Shown: positions 53,720-63,920, counted from the stretch's first letter. The stretch: 64,000 nucleotides of DNA from Xiphydria camelus (GCA_963678675.1 OY783196.1:13510138-13574137); one strand, 5' to 3'. Notes: a model not told the origin generated them from the sequence alone. Numbers and translations: made by a program.

Positions 53720-55342
53720 TTACAAATTGTCAGCAACCCTGTCTCTAACAACACGAGCTGCCACGTCATCTTCTTCGTTGTCGTCCTCATTTTGCACAGG
53801 CAAGTGCGCAGGCATAACACGTAATTCTCCCTCGTTCTCCTCTTCCAAATTATCGTTCAGCGCTAAATTGTGAAGCACACATGCTGCTCTTATAAAATGT
53901 ACCAGTACTTCGATGTCCCTCAGCTTGACATGGTAGAGCTGACGAAATTTTTGTTTCAATATCCCGAAACAATGCTCTATGACGTATCGGTTCCTGGCAA
54001 GTGTCATGTTGTAGTATTGTTGTCTTCTGGTTAAGTGACCCCGGTCCTTATAAGGAGTGAGCAAATTTGCATGGAGTGGATAGCCACTGTCCCCGAGGAG
54101 GAAATATCTGCCGCATCTTTCTGCAAGATTTTGGCCCAGGGGTGAATTTCTAAAGACTCTACTGTCGTGAACGGAGCCCGGAAAACCAAGAAACAAGTCC
54201 ACAATCTTTTTATTGTGGTCACAAACCGCCTGCACCTGAAACAAATTATACATTATTAACAAAAACGAAATAGGTTCTCACCATCATTCTATCTGTATAC
54301 ATTGGTATTGCTATACTTTACAAATGTCCTACCTGAATCGAGAAATATCCTTTCCGATTAATATACGAGTCGGGATCTCCTCGTGGCCTGTCAATTTGGA
54401 TGTGGGTTCCATCAATTGCCCCTATTACATTTGGGAAACCGTTTTCTCGGAAATGTTCGGCCGATAGTCGCTTCTCAGCTTCATTCGGCCATCGTATTAC
54501 TTCCGGTGACAAAGAACTGACAAATGATGTCAGGCGTCGAATGATCCGGTAGATAGTGCTAATCGTTACGTTGAATCGATCAGCAACATCCCGGAAACTT
54601 GCAGTCTGATGTCCCACATACCATAAATAAATGAGGACCTGAAACCATAATGAAACTGTAAAAATACTGAAAAGATATTGTAATTTGTAATCAATTTGGC
54701 ACCACTATTGCTTCAATTGGAGATATAATTTTCAAAAATTTTCGCCACTTTAAAGGATGACAAGATTCATTCCAGACTAACATTCTTTAAATTACTTATT
54801 TGTAGATCTACATTTAAAATTTATTTTCACTTTGCTAACTTACTTGATCAATTGCTGAAATGCTTCCGTGCTGACCAGGCTGCGCACTAAAACAGTTGCT
54901 CTGTTCAAACCTCTGCGCTATGTTGTTTGCCGTTTCCTGAGACAAACGGAAATGTTCGAAGAACACTTCATCCGTATACTGCGGAACTGTTTCTTCTAAA
55001 GTAAATGGGTACAATTAGTTGCTTCCAGTCATTTGTTGACTATTGTACTACCCCTTGTTGCAAAAGTTTGATAGACTTGATATAGCAAAATAATTCTGTG
55101 TAGAAATGTCAATCTCATTACATCAAATTTAATCCACCTTCTCTTTATAAACTTTCAGTCAAATTGAATGATTTTCTATCAAAGTTTTCCAACAAAGATG
55201 CTCTAAATTAAACCTCAAGTTGTCACTTACCTAAATAATCCTGGTTTTTCACCCTCGGTTCTAATACTTCGATGTCATCGTCACTTGTTTCCGAAATACA
55301 CATATCCGGAATACTCGACACATCACTATCCTCATCAGACAT
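53720..55342 (-). CDS. Harbinger H4 transposase (HARBI1-like, DDE_Tnp_4), 361 aa, intact by manual splicing
   Basis: Nuclear DDE nuclease that excises and inserts the element. Exons: 55342-55231, 54995-54844, 54638-54333 and 54235-53720; lengths 112, 152, 306 and 516 give 1086 bp in one frame with GT/AG introns. Exon 1 is acidic (MSDEDSDVSSIPDM). Exon 2 has FFEHFRLSQETANNIAQRF. Exon 3 has a helix-turn-helix-like FRDVADRFNVTISTIYRIIR and the first catalytic Asp in VIGAIDGTHIQIDRP. Exon 4 has FPGSVHDSRVFRNS, the second Asp in LLGDSGYPLH and the Glu in YVIEHCFGILKQKFR. No stop or shift seen; the length is normal for the family. Confidence 0.9.
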
Positions 55343-55680
55343 TATCTTAATTCTTAGAAAATGTCAATACAATGAGCGTGATATGCACTAAAGAACACCG
55401 TATTTACTATATCGTGGGTTGGACACGACTGACACTTCACGTAGCTTGCAAATGACACAAAACGTCAATTGAAAGAGCGTGATATGCACTAGAGAACACC
55501 GTGTTCACCGTATCGTGGGTTAGACACGACTGACCGATTCACGAACGATCCCAAAACCGTTCCAACTGCTCCCGCCAGTTCCCAGCAGTGCAAACATCGC
55601 GCCTGCGCATTAAAACGATCCCACCAGTTCCGCGACAGTTCCAGAACCGTACAGGAATCGTCGGTTGGAACAAACCTGTA

Positions 55681-56669
55681 ATGTACGCCAATTCCAAACA
55701 CTTGGAACGCGCGCGCGACACGATTTTCAAAAATTTGTTTCTCAAAGCACTGTTCAATGAAATTGAATCAATTTCGTTGATCAACCAAAAGTAGAACCGT
55801 TTACCTAGGAGGCGCTGGAAATACGCTAATGGAAATAAGATAATGCATACTGCCTGGGCTACTAGGTTGGCGAGGTATTCATGGTCGGGATGCTACGAAA
55901 CCCCTGCAAGGTCCGGAAGGCCGAGAGCATCCCTCAGTCTCACTGACACTCGCAGCCAACTGCAGCAGCGCGCGCACACAAACGTCAGGGCGACGTGAGT
56001 GAGAGCGGTGCGACACTATATATGTTTGCCACAGTTTGCGTAGTCAGTGGTGATCATCGCATAAATCTCCTTCCTCTTCAATTTAGCATATCTTGCAAAC
56101 CAGGCGAGATACGTTGAATTGCTATTTATCTTTTTCTTCAGAAATAATCCAAAATAAACGATGGTATAATTAAAAATTGTTTTAATTGCAAATTTCTATG
56201 TAAATTCAAGCATTTAAAACTTTAAAAATCAATCATGTGTAAACAACAATGAAAATCAAAATTTGGTTTCGTTAGGAAAAATGTTGAGATTTTTCTAAAC
56301 GGGTTCCAAAAAAGAAAATTGCAAAAATCTTAATTTTTGGATTTGTTATGAATATTTGAACATTTCAACTCATCTGGAGGTCCTAGCTTCTTAGGCGTTG
56401 AAGATAGGATAAAAAGTGTAATAGCTTTTTTGTAGATAATTTTATTATCTACAACTTTTGTCTTAACTATTTTTCAATATGTCACGTAGTTTTCAAAATA
56501 TTAGCGAAGAATCGATTTTTTCAACAATGAATAATTTTTTACAGCCGTACCCGGTTGGTGATTTTTCTTTTAATATGTTCCCTCGATTAATAACATCAAA
56601 ACACACCTTTTCCCAAGTTTTCGCCCGTATGTCTCAATTTTCGATTTAAACGGAAATTTTACTGGACTA
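55681..56669 (-). repeat. Right inverted repeat of the CTCA element, outer piece
   Basis: Reverse complement of about 40302-41290. The inner continuation of the same repeat is at 44015-44425, displaced by the H4 insertion. Confidence 0.88.
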
Positions 56670-56673
56670 CTCA

Positions 56674-56833
56674 GTCCCGCCTAGCCTGTAAAGACGGAAA
56701 CGTGCAATCTCGAGCGCTAGTAAAAGTAAAAGTACAACGTGGTCGAGCGTTCGGAAATTCATTAACCATTTGATACCAGTGTTTTCCTCAACCTCAAACT
56801 CCATCCTGCTCTTATCTGGCACCTGCTTTAACA
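56674..56833 (+). repeat. 3' LTR of the nested copia element, right part
   Basis: Continues the LTR from CAGTCCCGCC to GCTTTAACA, matching 32720-32879. It is followed by the duplication TCCAC. Confidence 0.92.
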
Positions 56834-56838
56834 TCCAC

Positions 56839-57256
56839 GACGTGGTGGATTGACTTGCTTGCAGAATACTGGCTGTGACAGCAGTAAAGATATTTTGACC
56901 GACATCACTTTGATAGCTGCCAGACGCGAAAAATTTCAGTGCTGTAAGAACCTGTTTAAAAATAAAATTAAATAAAACGGGGGAAAATATTTTATACAGA
57001 GAATTTTAAAGCTGTACGATGTATTTGATACGCACCATCGTCGTTGCATCCAATGCAGAGGTCCTGCTTGGTTCCGGAGTAAACTGACTTACAACATTGA
57101 TTACATTTTCCGTCATTTCCTTATTCAACCGATAGAGCTTCATAAAATGCCTGTTGGTAAGCTCAAAAGGATCTTGCCTTTCATGAAAAACTCTGGGATG
57201 CCTTTCATTCGCCTCTTCAAGTTCCTTTAAAAGTAGATTAACTTCATTTTGCATTA
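56839..57256 (-). pseudogene. Harbinger H2 transposase, N-terminal part after the start
   Basis: From right to left: MQNEVNLLLKELEEANERHP, then RHFMKLYRLNKEMTENVINV, ending near 57045 at an ATGGTGCGT donor. The next exon, after TTTAAACAG (near 56953), reads VLTALKFFASGSYQSDVGQN and continues to the copia duplication at 56838. It matches the N-terminal helical region of Harbinger transposases. It continues across the copia element at 32487. The start codon region is at 59702, displaced by H3. Confidence 0.82.
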
Positions 57257-57499
57257 TAAGGGCCGGTTTTACCAACACGGTATAAACGCCGTATAGCGCT
57301 ATACTGAGAATAACCTGTACGCAAGCGTTTTACCACGATGGTATAAGTCTGGAATAGGATAAACTTTGGAATAAATGCAGGGATAGCTTATCCGGCAGTT
57401 TCAGCGCTGGATAAGCTAGCTATCCTCGGGATAACCTAACTTTTTGTTTGCGTCTATTATTCCGTGACAGAATCACAACCGTGACAGAATCATAATAAT

Positions 57500-57880
57500 T
57501 GTTATTAGTTGTGAAATAGAGTTGATTGATGTGCCAGTTGTCAAATCATCATCTGATGATGAAATTGACGTCTTACAAAGAATGAGAAATCCTAGGAAAA
57601 TACGTGCCCGGTAAGTAAATAAAGGATACCTATACCTACTAATTTATAACCAATATCTAATACAAAACTATTCCAGAGTTGACTATTTCGAAGAATACAA
57701 TGGTTGTAGAATTCTTCACTTGCTTTCGTTTGGAAAAACAAACCTGTCAGAGATTATTGGGACAAATACGACATCGCATTGCTTCGAGGTCGCCAAGAAA
57801 TGCAGCAATTCAGCCAGCAACAAAATTATTGCCGACTTGTAAGATTTCTTGCTTCGGGATCAATGCTAATTACTGTAGGT
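57500..57880 (+). pseudogene. H3 transposase, N-terminal remnant
   Basis: The first block IDVPVVKSSSDDEIDVLQRM ends at CCGGTAAGT near 57613. The second, after TTCCAG near 57675, reads EFFTCFRLEKQTCQRLLGQ and NAAIQPATKLLP, the N-terminal region of Harbinger transposases, then breaks. The catalytic domain is missing, replaced by the captured sequence. Confidence 0.75.
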
Positions 57881-57926
57881 AATCGTTTTTATCATAATGT
57901 TAAAACTTTTAATTAGTCATTATTAT

Positions 57927-58369
57927 ATGCCGCCACCTCAGCAACCTCCAACGACTCCTAACATCGCGAGGAGAGCTAGTTTACAGGGCTACAAGTTCAT
58001 CGATCGGCATAAACCGCCACTGATCTCCCAGAAATCAATGGGCGACATACTGAAAAACATCAACAAAGTCAAAATGAAACTCGTCACAAGGTACGATTAA
58101 ACAATTTTATCGCGGTAAACTTTTTATTCGCCAGGAACAAAGAGGAGTTTCGCATTGTCAGAATGTCGTGGCTGCGAAAGATTGATTTTGTTCACAGTGG
58201 GCTTTTAAACGTGTTTTTCAGATCGCCGGGTGGGAGACCTTTGCGAGCCAAACGAGAAAATAGCTCTTGCAACGACCTTCAAGAGATCTTACGGAAACGA
58301 TATATCGCAATGCAATCGCCGGACAGTAGAAATTCCACCGCGACGTTGACGTTCGATAATTCGTTCTAG
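57927..58369 (+). pseudogene. Captured 3' end of a mitochondrial fission regulator (MTFR-like) gene
   Basis: Exon piece 57927-58090 reads MPPPQQPPTTPNIARRASLQ and QKSMGDILKNINKVKMKLVT. An intron 58091-58221 (GTACGA ... TTTTTCAG) joins it in frame to SPGGRPLRAKRENSSCNDLQ, EILRKRYIAMQSPDS and a stop at 58367-58369. The order of a proline-rich stretch, an S-M-x-D-I-L-K-x-x-N-x-V-K motif and R-S-P-G-G-x-P matches the C-terminal half of MTFR1/MTFR2 proteins, as recalled. Intron retention shows capture from genomic DNA, not mRNA. Upstream exons are absent, so no full protein can be made; host identity is an inference. Confidence 0.62.
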
Positions 58370-59224
58370 ATTAAGAACTCGATGATACTCAAGTTCTCTG
58401 GGTCGCAGCAATCGCGTCGGACGGTGCTCCGAGGAACGGCTATTGTAGCCTTCTTTTATAAATGAGTCTTTCTCTGCGAGGTAATTTCGCACGACACATT
58501 TTAGATTATAGTTCTTTTTTAATAGGAGGATAGAAGCTCATAGAAACGTCGGGAAAATTTTGTTTTCTCTCTTCACTCTTTTACTCAGAAAATGCAAGTT
58601 TAAATTTAAAATTGACGCACGCGGGTCTCTAATCGCGAGAATCTCAACGGTATCCAATAATATCAACCAAAGAAGTCATCTACCATTGCATTGTCTTGTA
58701 TAAGTAACATTTAAATTTATCTAGGTAGACATTATACCTTTCTTCAATTCGCGTGATTGCAGTTTTCAGGAGCAGAAGTGATACATCCGTCGTACGATGT
58801 AGAATATGAAAAAATTTTAGATTTGCATTGATACACTTTTGTAAGATACCTCGGCATTAGACATCAAGTCGTACAACGCTCTTTGTATACTTTTTAGATA
58901 GGGTCGCGTATACTTAAAAAAACGATAACATTGTACCGCTCTATGTAATCTCAGAGTAATGTCACCGCGTGATAAATCTTAAGTTGTAGCGATTTAAAAG
59001 TTTATAGATTTTAGAATATATTTTGTCCGATACGAGATTTGGATCAAATGGTGCAATTTTACGTTGTAATTACTATTATTGTGTGACGACCCTTATAGTT
59101 TTTTGAGACTGAACACATTCTTGTTGGTGAGATATCGAATGTTTGGACGTGTTTTGTACCTGATGCTTTTATCGACGACTCGAAAATAAAAGTTATTGTT
59201 ACGAAAATATAAATATATTGTTAT
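58370..59224 (+). other. Probable captured 3' UTR of the MTFR-like gene
   Basis: Non-coding, continuous with the captured last exon, ending near an AATAAA at about 59187. The inverted H3 arm resumes at 59225. No other gene seen. Confidence 0.5.
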
Positions 59225-59683
59225 AGATATCTTTTATTTACCGGGCACGTATTTTCTTTGGATTTCTGATTCTTGGTAATACGTCAATGTCATCATCAGA
59301 TGATGATTAAAAAACTGGTACATCAATCAACTATTTCAAAATTAATAACAATTTACCACAACGATCAGGTTATGATTATATCATGAAAGAATAAAGACGT
59401 CAAAAACAAAAAGTTAGGTTATACTGAGAATAACAACTCCGAATTTCATTTATCGCGCCGGAACAGCTGTCAAAACGACCAAATGTCATGCGCAGTACGT
59501 ACTTCTTACTACCAACCTAAAAATAATTTTAGATGGCCAACGCTTATACCTGGAATAGTTATCCCAGGCAAACTTGGAGCTGGTAAAACGCCTGCGCTTT
59601 ATACCAGGTATAAAGAAGAGTATAAATTTATCCTCGGTATACTTATTCTAGGTATAACTTGGCTTTGGTAAAACTGGCCCTAA

Positions 59684-60340
59684 GACGCGCAAAACCCGCC
59701 ATTGCCTTCTGTAACAGAAAAGAGGGTGCAAATTGTTAGTTTTAATTTCTAAAGTGTTATAACTTGCGGCTAAATAAACTTAACGCAGGTACCAACGTCA
59801 ATAAAAAGAATAACCTAACCCTAACCTCTAAATTGAGGCGATGTTCAATACGGTACTTCAGTGGATTTCGTTGTACTTCAATTCTTCCTGCGATTTTAAA
59901 TAAAAAAAAAATAATAATTTCCCCTACCGTCTATATATATCATACTAAAATAACATTTTCAGATTGACACTTCTATATTATTATAAAACGGTAATTATTA
60001 TGTCACGGTTGCTTTATTTACCCTTTTAGAAATATTTACGCCACTTGTTACACGTCTTACACTGAATAACAACAGTTAATCAATAAAAATTGTTAATAAT
60101 GTCAACATAAAAATAACGAAGAAAATGGTTCCTTTCAAATTCTCGAACGAAAAAACAAATCTCGCACGGAAATAACCATTCGTGAATTTACGTGAGACAA
60201 TTCACGCATGCGACGGTCGAACGAAGTTCGAAAATACCTCATTTTAGTTTTCATGCGAAAATCTAGGGGAAATGGTGGATTCTCGCGTTCGAGAATTGTC
60301 GAGCGAACTCGAAAATTGGGTCCCCAATCTGAATCCAGCA
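59684..60340 (-). other. H2 right end: first codons of the transposase, promoter region and terminal repeat
   Basis: A TTACAG acceptor (near 59712) precedes MAGFARLI (start 59702), which runs in frame into the segment left of H3 at 57256. Upstream is AT-rich. 60130-60340 is the terminal repeat with hairpins around TTCGAACTTCG and GAATTGTCGAGCGAACTCG, ending TGAATCCAGCA before TCA. Confidence 0.65.
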
Positions 60341-60343
60341 TCA

Positions 60344-61780
60344 GTCCGTGTGTGGGCCATCCGTCATTAAAGGAAATCCTCAAGGCCTCGACTGCACAGT
60401 TTTGCCTTGAGGAATAACTGTACGTCTGTGGCTACCTTTAAGTGCAAGCCGGAAGGCCTGAGTGGTTGACAGCTTACCCCATTTGCGCCAATCTTGGCCA
60501 CTACACGGCGCTTTCGGCGCACTTTCGAGATACGCAGCAGGCTCATAAGGATTGTTATTCATGTTTGTTGAAGGACACTTTTATACGCGTTCCCTATACC
60601 CAAGCCGTAAAAATGACACATTTTCACCTTTTCATAGAAAACTGTACTGTAAATATTTTGAAAAACTAGAGAGATGTAGAGAAAAAAATTAGAAATTTTG
60701 TAGCAAAAACAAACAGAAAAGTCAGGTTTAATTAAAGAACGGTGGGCTTTCAAAGATTCGAAAAACTCTTGAAATTCAGTTGAGGTTGGGATTAGGAGTA
60801 GGGATGTGGCAACACTGCACGATGAGGACGTTACTAACCAAATTTGTACTGGCGGACAATTTGAAATTATTTTAATGTGTTCGTCTCGTATTATGAAAAT
60901 TTGATAATATTAAACACGGAAAAACATGGTTTTAATTCATATTATTCATCGTTGCCACTCCGTTAATACGTTTCTTTAAATCGCTCGTTTTAATAAATTT
61001 ATTACCTTTGTATCTTAATCGTTTCAACATTTTTAATTTCGAAATAACGAATACTAACAAATACACGGGGTAACAACACATTGACGTGACACATGCACAA
61101 TACAGGTAGAGCTCTTATCCAGTTCACGACCCTGTGAGACCGCGCCGTAAATCCGCGGTCGTGGAGCACTACCTGTATTGCGCATGTGTGACACATGAAA
61201 AACTGTCGTGGACAAATTAAATTTTACAAATTCCCCACTGCTAGCGTTAATCGGGCATGGAAGCGTGATAAACGAATGTCAAATGCCTTTGAGACTGTGG
61301 TCTGAGCTACAACCTTTGAGGTTATGGTTACTTTTTTAGTCGGAGAGCTAGCGACAAAATTTAGTGAGGTACTTTAAAATTGTTAGAAATTTGTAAATAG
61401 ATGTTTAAATAGTAGTAAATGGGAACGGTAATGACCTGTCAAGCTATACCGGGTTGCGTCATTGAAAAATTAATTTTTGAAAGTTCAAAAAAAAATAAAA
61501 AATTATGTTGCTTCAACAAAGCTATAATTTTAACATGTTTTATAATACCTACCTCTGAAATTAAAAAACAATGGACAGGCGATTTCGATGATTGCACGTC
61601 CGTGCCAGGCGGGCATACACTCGCTATGTTTTGTGTATTTTTTATGTTGCTTTTACAAAGCTATAATTTATAGGGGATGTTCATTTATCTATTTTAAGGA
61701 ACTATGTAAAAGGACAGGTGATTCTGCTGGTTGCAAGTGACTGCCAGGCGAGCATATTAGTGCGACTCCGATAGCACTAT
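60344..61780. other. Unassigned sequence between H2 and H5
   Basis: No domain-bearing frame recognised. An 84-residue frame at 61419-61673 (MGTVMTCQAIPGCVIEKLIF) is AT-driven. The only clear structure is the inverted repeat at 61084-61197. Confidence 0.4.
61084..61197. repeat. Small fold-back repeat
   Basis: GTGACACATGCACAATACAG near 61086 recurs reversed as CTGTATTGCGCATGTGTGAC near 61173; similarity continues inward across GGTCGTGAACTGG / CCAGTTCACGACC-like blocks. Confidence 0.65.
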
Positions 61781-61782
61781 TA

Positions 61783-61925
61783 AGCGCGATTTATAAACTC
61801 TTCCGCTGCCGTTCCCGTTCGCCGTTCCCGTTCCCGTTGCCGCTGCCATCTGAAAGGGTCATTTATAAACTTTTCCGCTGCCGCTCCCGTTCCCGTTGTC
61901 GCTGCCGTGATTCGACGCTCTGAGG
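61783..61925. repeat. Duplicated left-terminus sequence of Harbinger H5
   Basis: ATTTATAAACTCTTCCGCTGCC (from about 61790) recurs as CATTTATAAACTTTTCCGCTG near 61860, each followed by CCGTTCCCGTT-type hexamer repeats. The second copy, starting GGGTCATTTATAAAC near 61856, is the likely true left end of H5. Confidence 0.5.
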
Positions 61926-62024
61926 TTATATTGATTTCTGACATTTGTGAGGTTAGCGTTTTATAAACATATGCCAGATTTGATATCTAATTGTTACTTT
62001 TATTTGTAACAGATAAAAATAATA

Positions 62025-63345
62025 ATGAACGAAGATTTTATAAAGCTTGGAGTCATTGGCCTTTTGTTGTGCTCCTACTCTCTATTTAAAATTCGTAATA
62101 AGAGGCACAGGAGATTCAAAGTCCGACCTATCAACAGAGAGAGACGAGTAAGAGGGAGTTTTAAGCATTACCAAAAAATGAAAGCGATGGACGAACAGCA
62201 ATTTTTCAAATACACTAGAATGACAAAACCCATATTTGAAGAACTGCTCAGTAAAATAGGACCAGCCATTGCAAGAGCGACGAGATCAGATGGAATTGAC
62301 ACTGAAGAGCGATTGGTTCTTACCTTGCAGTAAGTATGTATATTATTTTTATATTTTACATATTACAGCGGCAATATTTTTCAGATATTTATCTCAAGGA
62401 TTAAGTATGCAGGCCCTAGCTTGGAGTTTTAATATGGGAGTGACAACTGTACATAAAATTATACATGAAACATGTGAAGCTTTATGGAATTTGTTAAGCA
62501 CCGAATTTTTGAAGACCCCATCGACGGAAGAAGAGTGGTTAGCAATAGCAAATGGGTTTGAAGTAAGGTGGCAGTTTCCGCACTGCTTAGGGGCACTTGA
62601 CGGGAAACATGTAAATATTCAAGCCCCTGCAGGAAGTGGTTCGCTGTATTTTAATTATAAAAAGAGCTTCAGTATTGTTTTATTAGCAGCTTGCGATTCA
62701 AATTATTTGTTTACGATGGTAGATATCGGGGCATATGGTTCCCAAAGCGACGGGGGTATTTTTAAAAACAGTGTTTTTGGAGAACGGCTGGATGCACAAA
62801 ACTTAAATCTCCCGAAGGAAAGAAAACTTAAAAATAGCGATGTAACAATGCCATACTTTCTTGTCGCTGACGAAGCATTTCCATTGAAGAAATATTTAAT
62901 GAGACCTTTTCCAGGGAGACATTTACTAGAAAAGTAAAGAGTTTTTAATTACCGCCTATCACGAGCTAGGCAATGTATAGAAAATACATTTGGAATATTG
63001 ACAACGAGATGGAGAATTTTGAGAACTAATATAAACGCAAGAATTGAAAATGTAAACAATATTGTTAAAGCAATAGTAGTTCTTCATAATTTTTGTAAAA
63101 TTAAAGCAGATAACAGCTCAAACAATTTGTATTGTCCTGTAGATTATGTGGATTCAAATGATGAAGCAAACGGAGCATGGCGAATTGAAGAAACTGAACA
63201 TCTAGCGAATGTCGGAAGAGTAGGTTCTAATGTTGCAAAAAGAGCTTTGTATGGGCTACGCGATGCTCTCGCTGACTATTTTATGTCGGATTCTGGCAAA
63301 GTTAGTTGGCAGCAAGAAATGATTCATAGAGGACGCCAGTTTTAA
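62025..63345 (+). pseudogene. Harbinger H5 transposase, single nonsense codon
   Basis: Exon 1 (62025-62329) encodes an N-terminal hydrophobic stretch (LGVIGLLLCSYSLF), a basic region and [20 protein letters not shown]. Exon 2 (62385-63345) joins in frame ([17 protein letters not shown]). It holds catalytic D in [15 protein letters not shown] in [13 protein letters not shown] and E in QCIENTFGILTTRWR. A TAA at 62935-62937, just before VFNYRLSRAR, is the only interruption; frame is kept on both sides, so the element was probably active recently. Closest relative in the window is the H1 transposase. Confidence 0.88.
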
Positions 63346-63459
63346 TTTAGTTTTTGTAAATAAGGTAAAACTAGTTTTTAGATTTTTAAGATTTATTAAT
63401 GACATAAAGAAACCAGTTTTTATACAAAAATAGCAAACTCTAACTTACGAAATATTTCA

Positions 63460-63920
63460 TTGTTCCAATACTTGGAGAATTTCCCATCTCTTTTGTTTTG
63501 CTTCTGCTGGGGTCATTTCTTCCAGTCTTGTATATATATAATCTGCAAACGTCTTGTTCGCATTGGGTGTTTGCTGGCTGCCCTGACGAAGCGTTGTACT
63601 GATTTCTTTTGCAGTTTGCAGTAAGGCAAACGCTTCGTTAGTTTCCTCTCTTTTCCGTTTTCGGTTTCTGCTTGGTTCTGTAATATAAACATTTATTATA
63701 TTGTGCTTTTTTGTTTTTATATTTTTATGCTGTTTTACCTTTTTTTATTTCTGGCGTTTCAATAATGTGAATAGTGGGTGGTGTCTCTCGTTCATTTCGC
63801 TTTCTGATGGTGGCTCAGGCGAAAGTACTACTCCACACACAGAGGCAGAGTCAGCGGAGGACTCTGAGCGTTCTACTTCTTCCCTTTTCATTATCACCTG
63901 CGTTGTAGCAGTGGCTGTTC
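63460..63920 (-). pseudogene. Partner-gene exons of Harbinger H5 (MADF/BESS-like tail)
   Basis: Minus-strand exon at about 63680-63460 reads PSRNRKRKREETNEAFALLQ and FADYIYTRLEEMTPAEAKQ, ending WEILQVLEQ and a stop, like the C-terminal helix of MADF/BESS Harbinger proteins. An upstream exon (about 63920-63740) is Ser/Glu-rich (MKREEVERSESSADSAS) and seems to shift frame before ETPPTIHIIETPEIKK. The DNA-binding exons lie outside the window, so intactness cannot be judged. Confidence 0.55.

Larger units (their letters stand above)
44426..55677. mobile_element. Harbinger H4, 11.25 kb, with an intact gene pair
   Basis: Ends AGGTTTGTTCCAACCGA and, in reverse, AGGTTTGTTCCAACCGACG, flanked by GTA (44423-44425, 55678-55680). 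Removing it restores the CTCA element repeat exactly (...GGTGATGTAATGTACGCC...). Both ends extend as imperfect inverted repeats of over 500 bp that include a copy of transposase exon 1. It encodes an open transposase (53720-55342) and an open Myb/SANT-like protein (47379-48481), both on the minus strand, plus degenerate copies of both genes in the other orientation. Confidence 0.88.
40302..56669. mobile_element. Long-terminal-repeat DNA element (about 5.1 kb without H4), 4-bp duplication CTCA
   Basis: Ends TAGTCCAGTAAAATTTCCG and reverse complement, with CTCA at 40298-40301 and 56670-56673. The left arm, about 40302-41705, pairs with 44015-44425 plus 55681-56669, so the inverted repeats are about 1.4 kb. 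The interior (41705-44015) carries two smaller elements and no transposase. The superfamily is unresolved; a 4-bp duplication with very long repeats is seen in Sola and Academ groups, among others. Confidence 0.82.
32493..56833 (+). mobile_element. Copia-type LTR retrotransposon with two elements nested in it
   Basis: The 5' LTR is 32493-32879; the 3' LTR is 40075-40301 continuing at 56674-56833. TCCAC flanks both sides (32488-32492 and 56834-56838). The sequence after the 5' LTR, GGTTATGGGCCCAG, is the classical copia primer site complementary to an internal part of initiator tRNA-Met (established knowledge). Without the Sola-like and long-repeat insertions the element is about 4.9 kb. It splits the H2 transposase gene. 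Confidence 0.94.
57260..59680 (+). mobile_element. Harbinger H3, 2421 bp, carrying a captured host gene fragment
   Basis: Ends GGGCCGGTTTTACCA and TGGTAAAACTGGCCC, flanked by TAA (57257-57259, 59681-59683). The outer 360-450 bp on each side are imperfect inverted copies that include a transposase exon-like segment (GATGATGAAATTGACGTC versus GACGTCAATGTCATCATC). The middle holds a short transposase remnant and the MTFR-like fragment. It interrupts the H2 transposase at its ninth codon or so, and removal restores that frame. Confidence 0.85.
22713..60340. mobile_element. Harbinger H2, outermost container of the 37.6-kb nest
   Basis: The left end TGCTGGATTCAGACTGGG and the right end, whose reverse complement starts TGCTGGATTCAGATTGGGG and continues ACCCAATTTTCGAGTTCGCT, are inverted repeats; TCA flanks both sides (22710-22712, 60341-60343). 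Once H1, copia and H3 are removed, what remains is a zeste/Myb-type gene (28205-30226, plus) and a Harbinger transposase (minus) in four pieces. The 3-bp duplication fits PIF/Harbinger. The transposase is broken by insertions and frameshifts. Confidence 0.75.

Noticed and set aside
40302..56669. Polinton/Maverick identity for the large nested element
   Set aside because: Length and long repeats fit superficially, but there is no polymerase, integrase or capsid gene, the duplication is 4 bp, and most of the length is the separate Harbinger H4.
61419..61673. 84-residue frame MGTVMTCQAIPGCV...
   Set aside because: It is AT-rich, has no domain and no splice or promoter context, and includes an internal duplication of a non-coding motif (AAGCTATAATTT).
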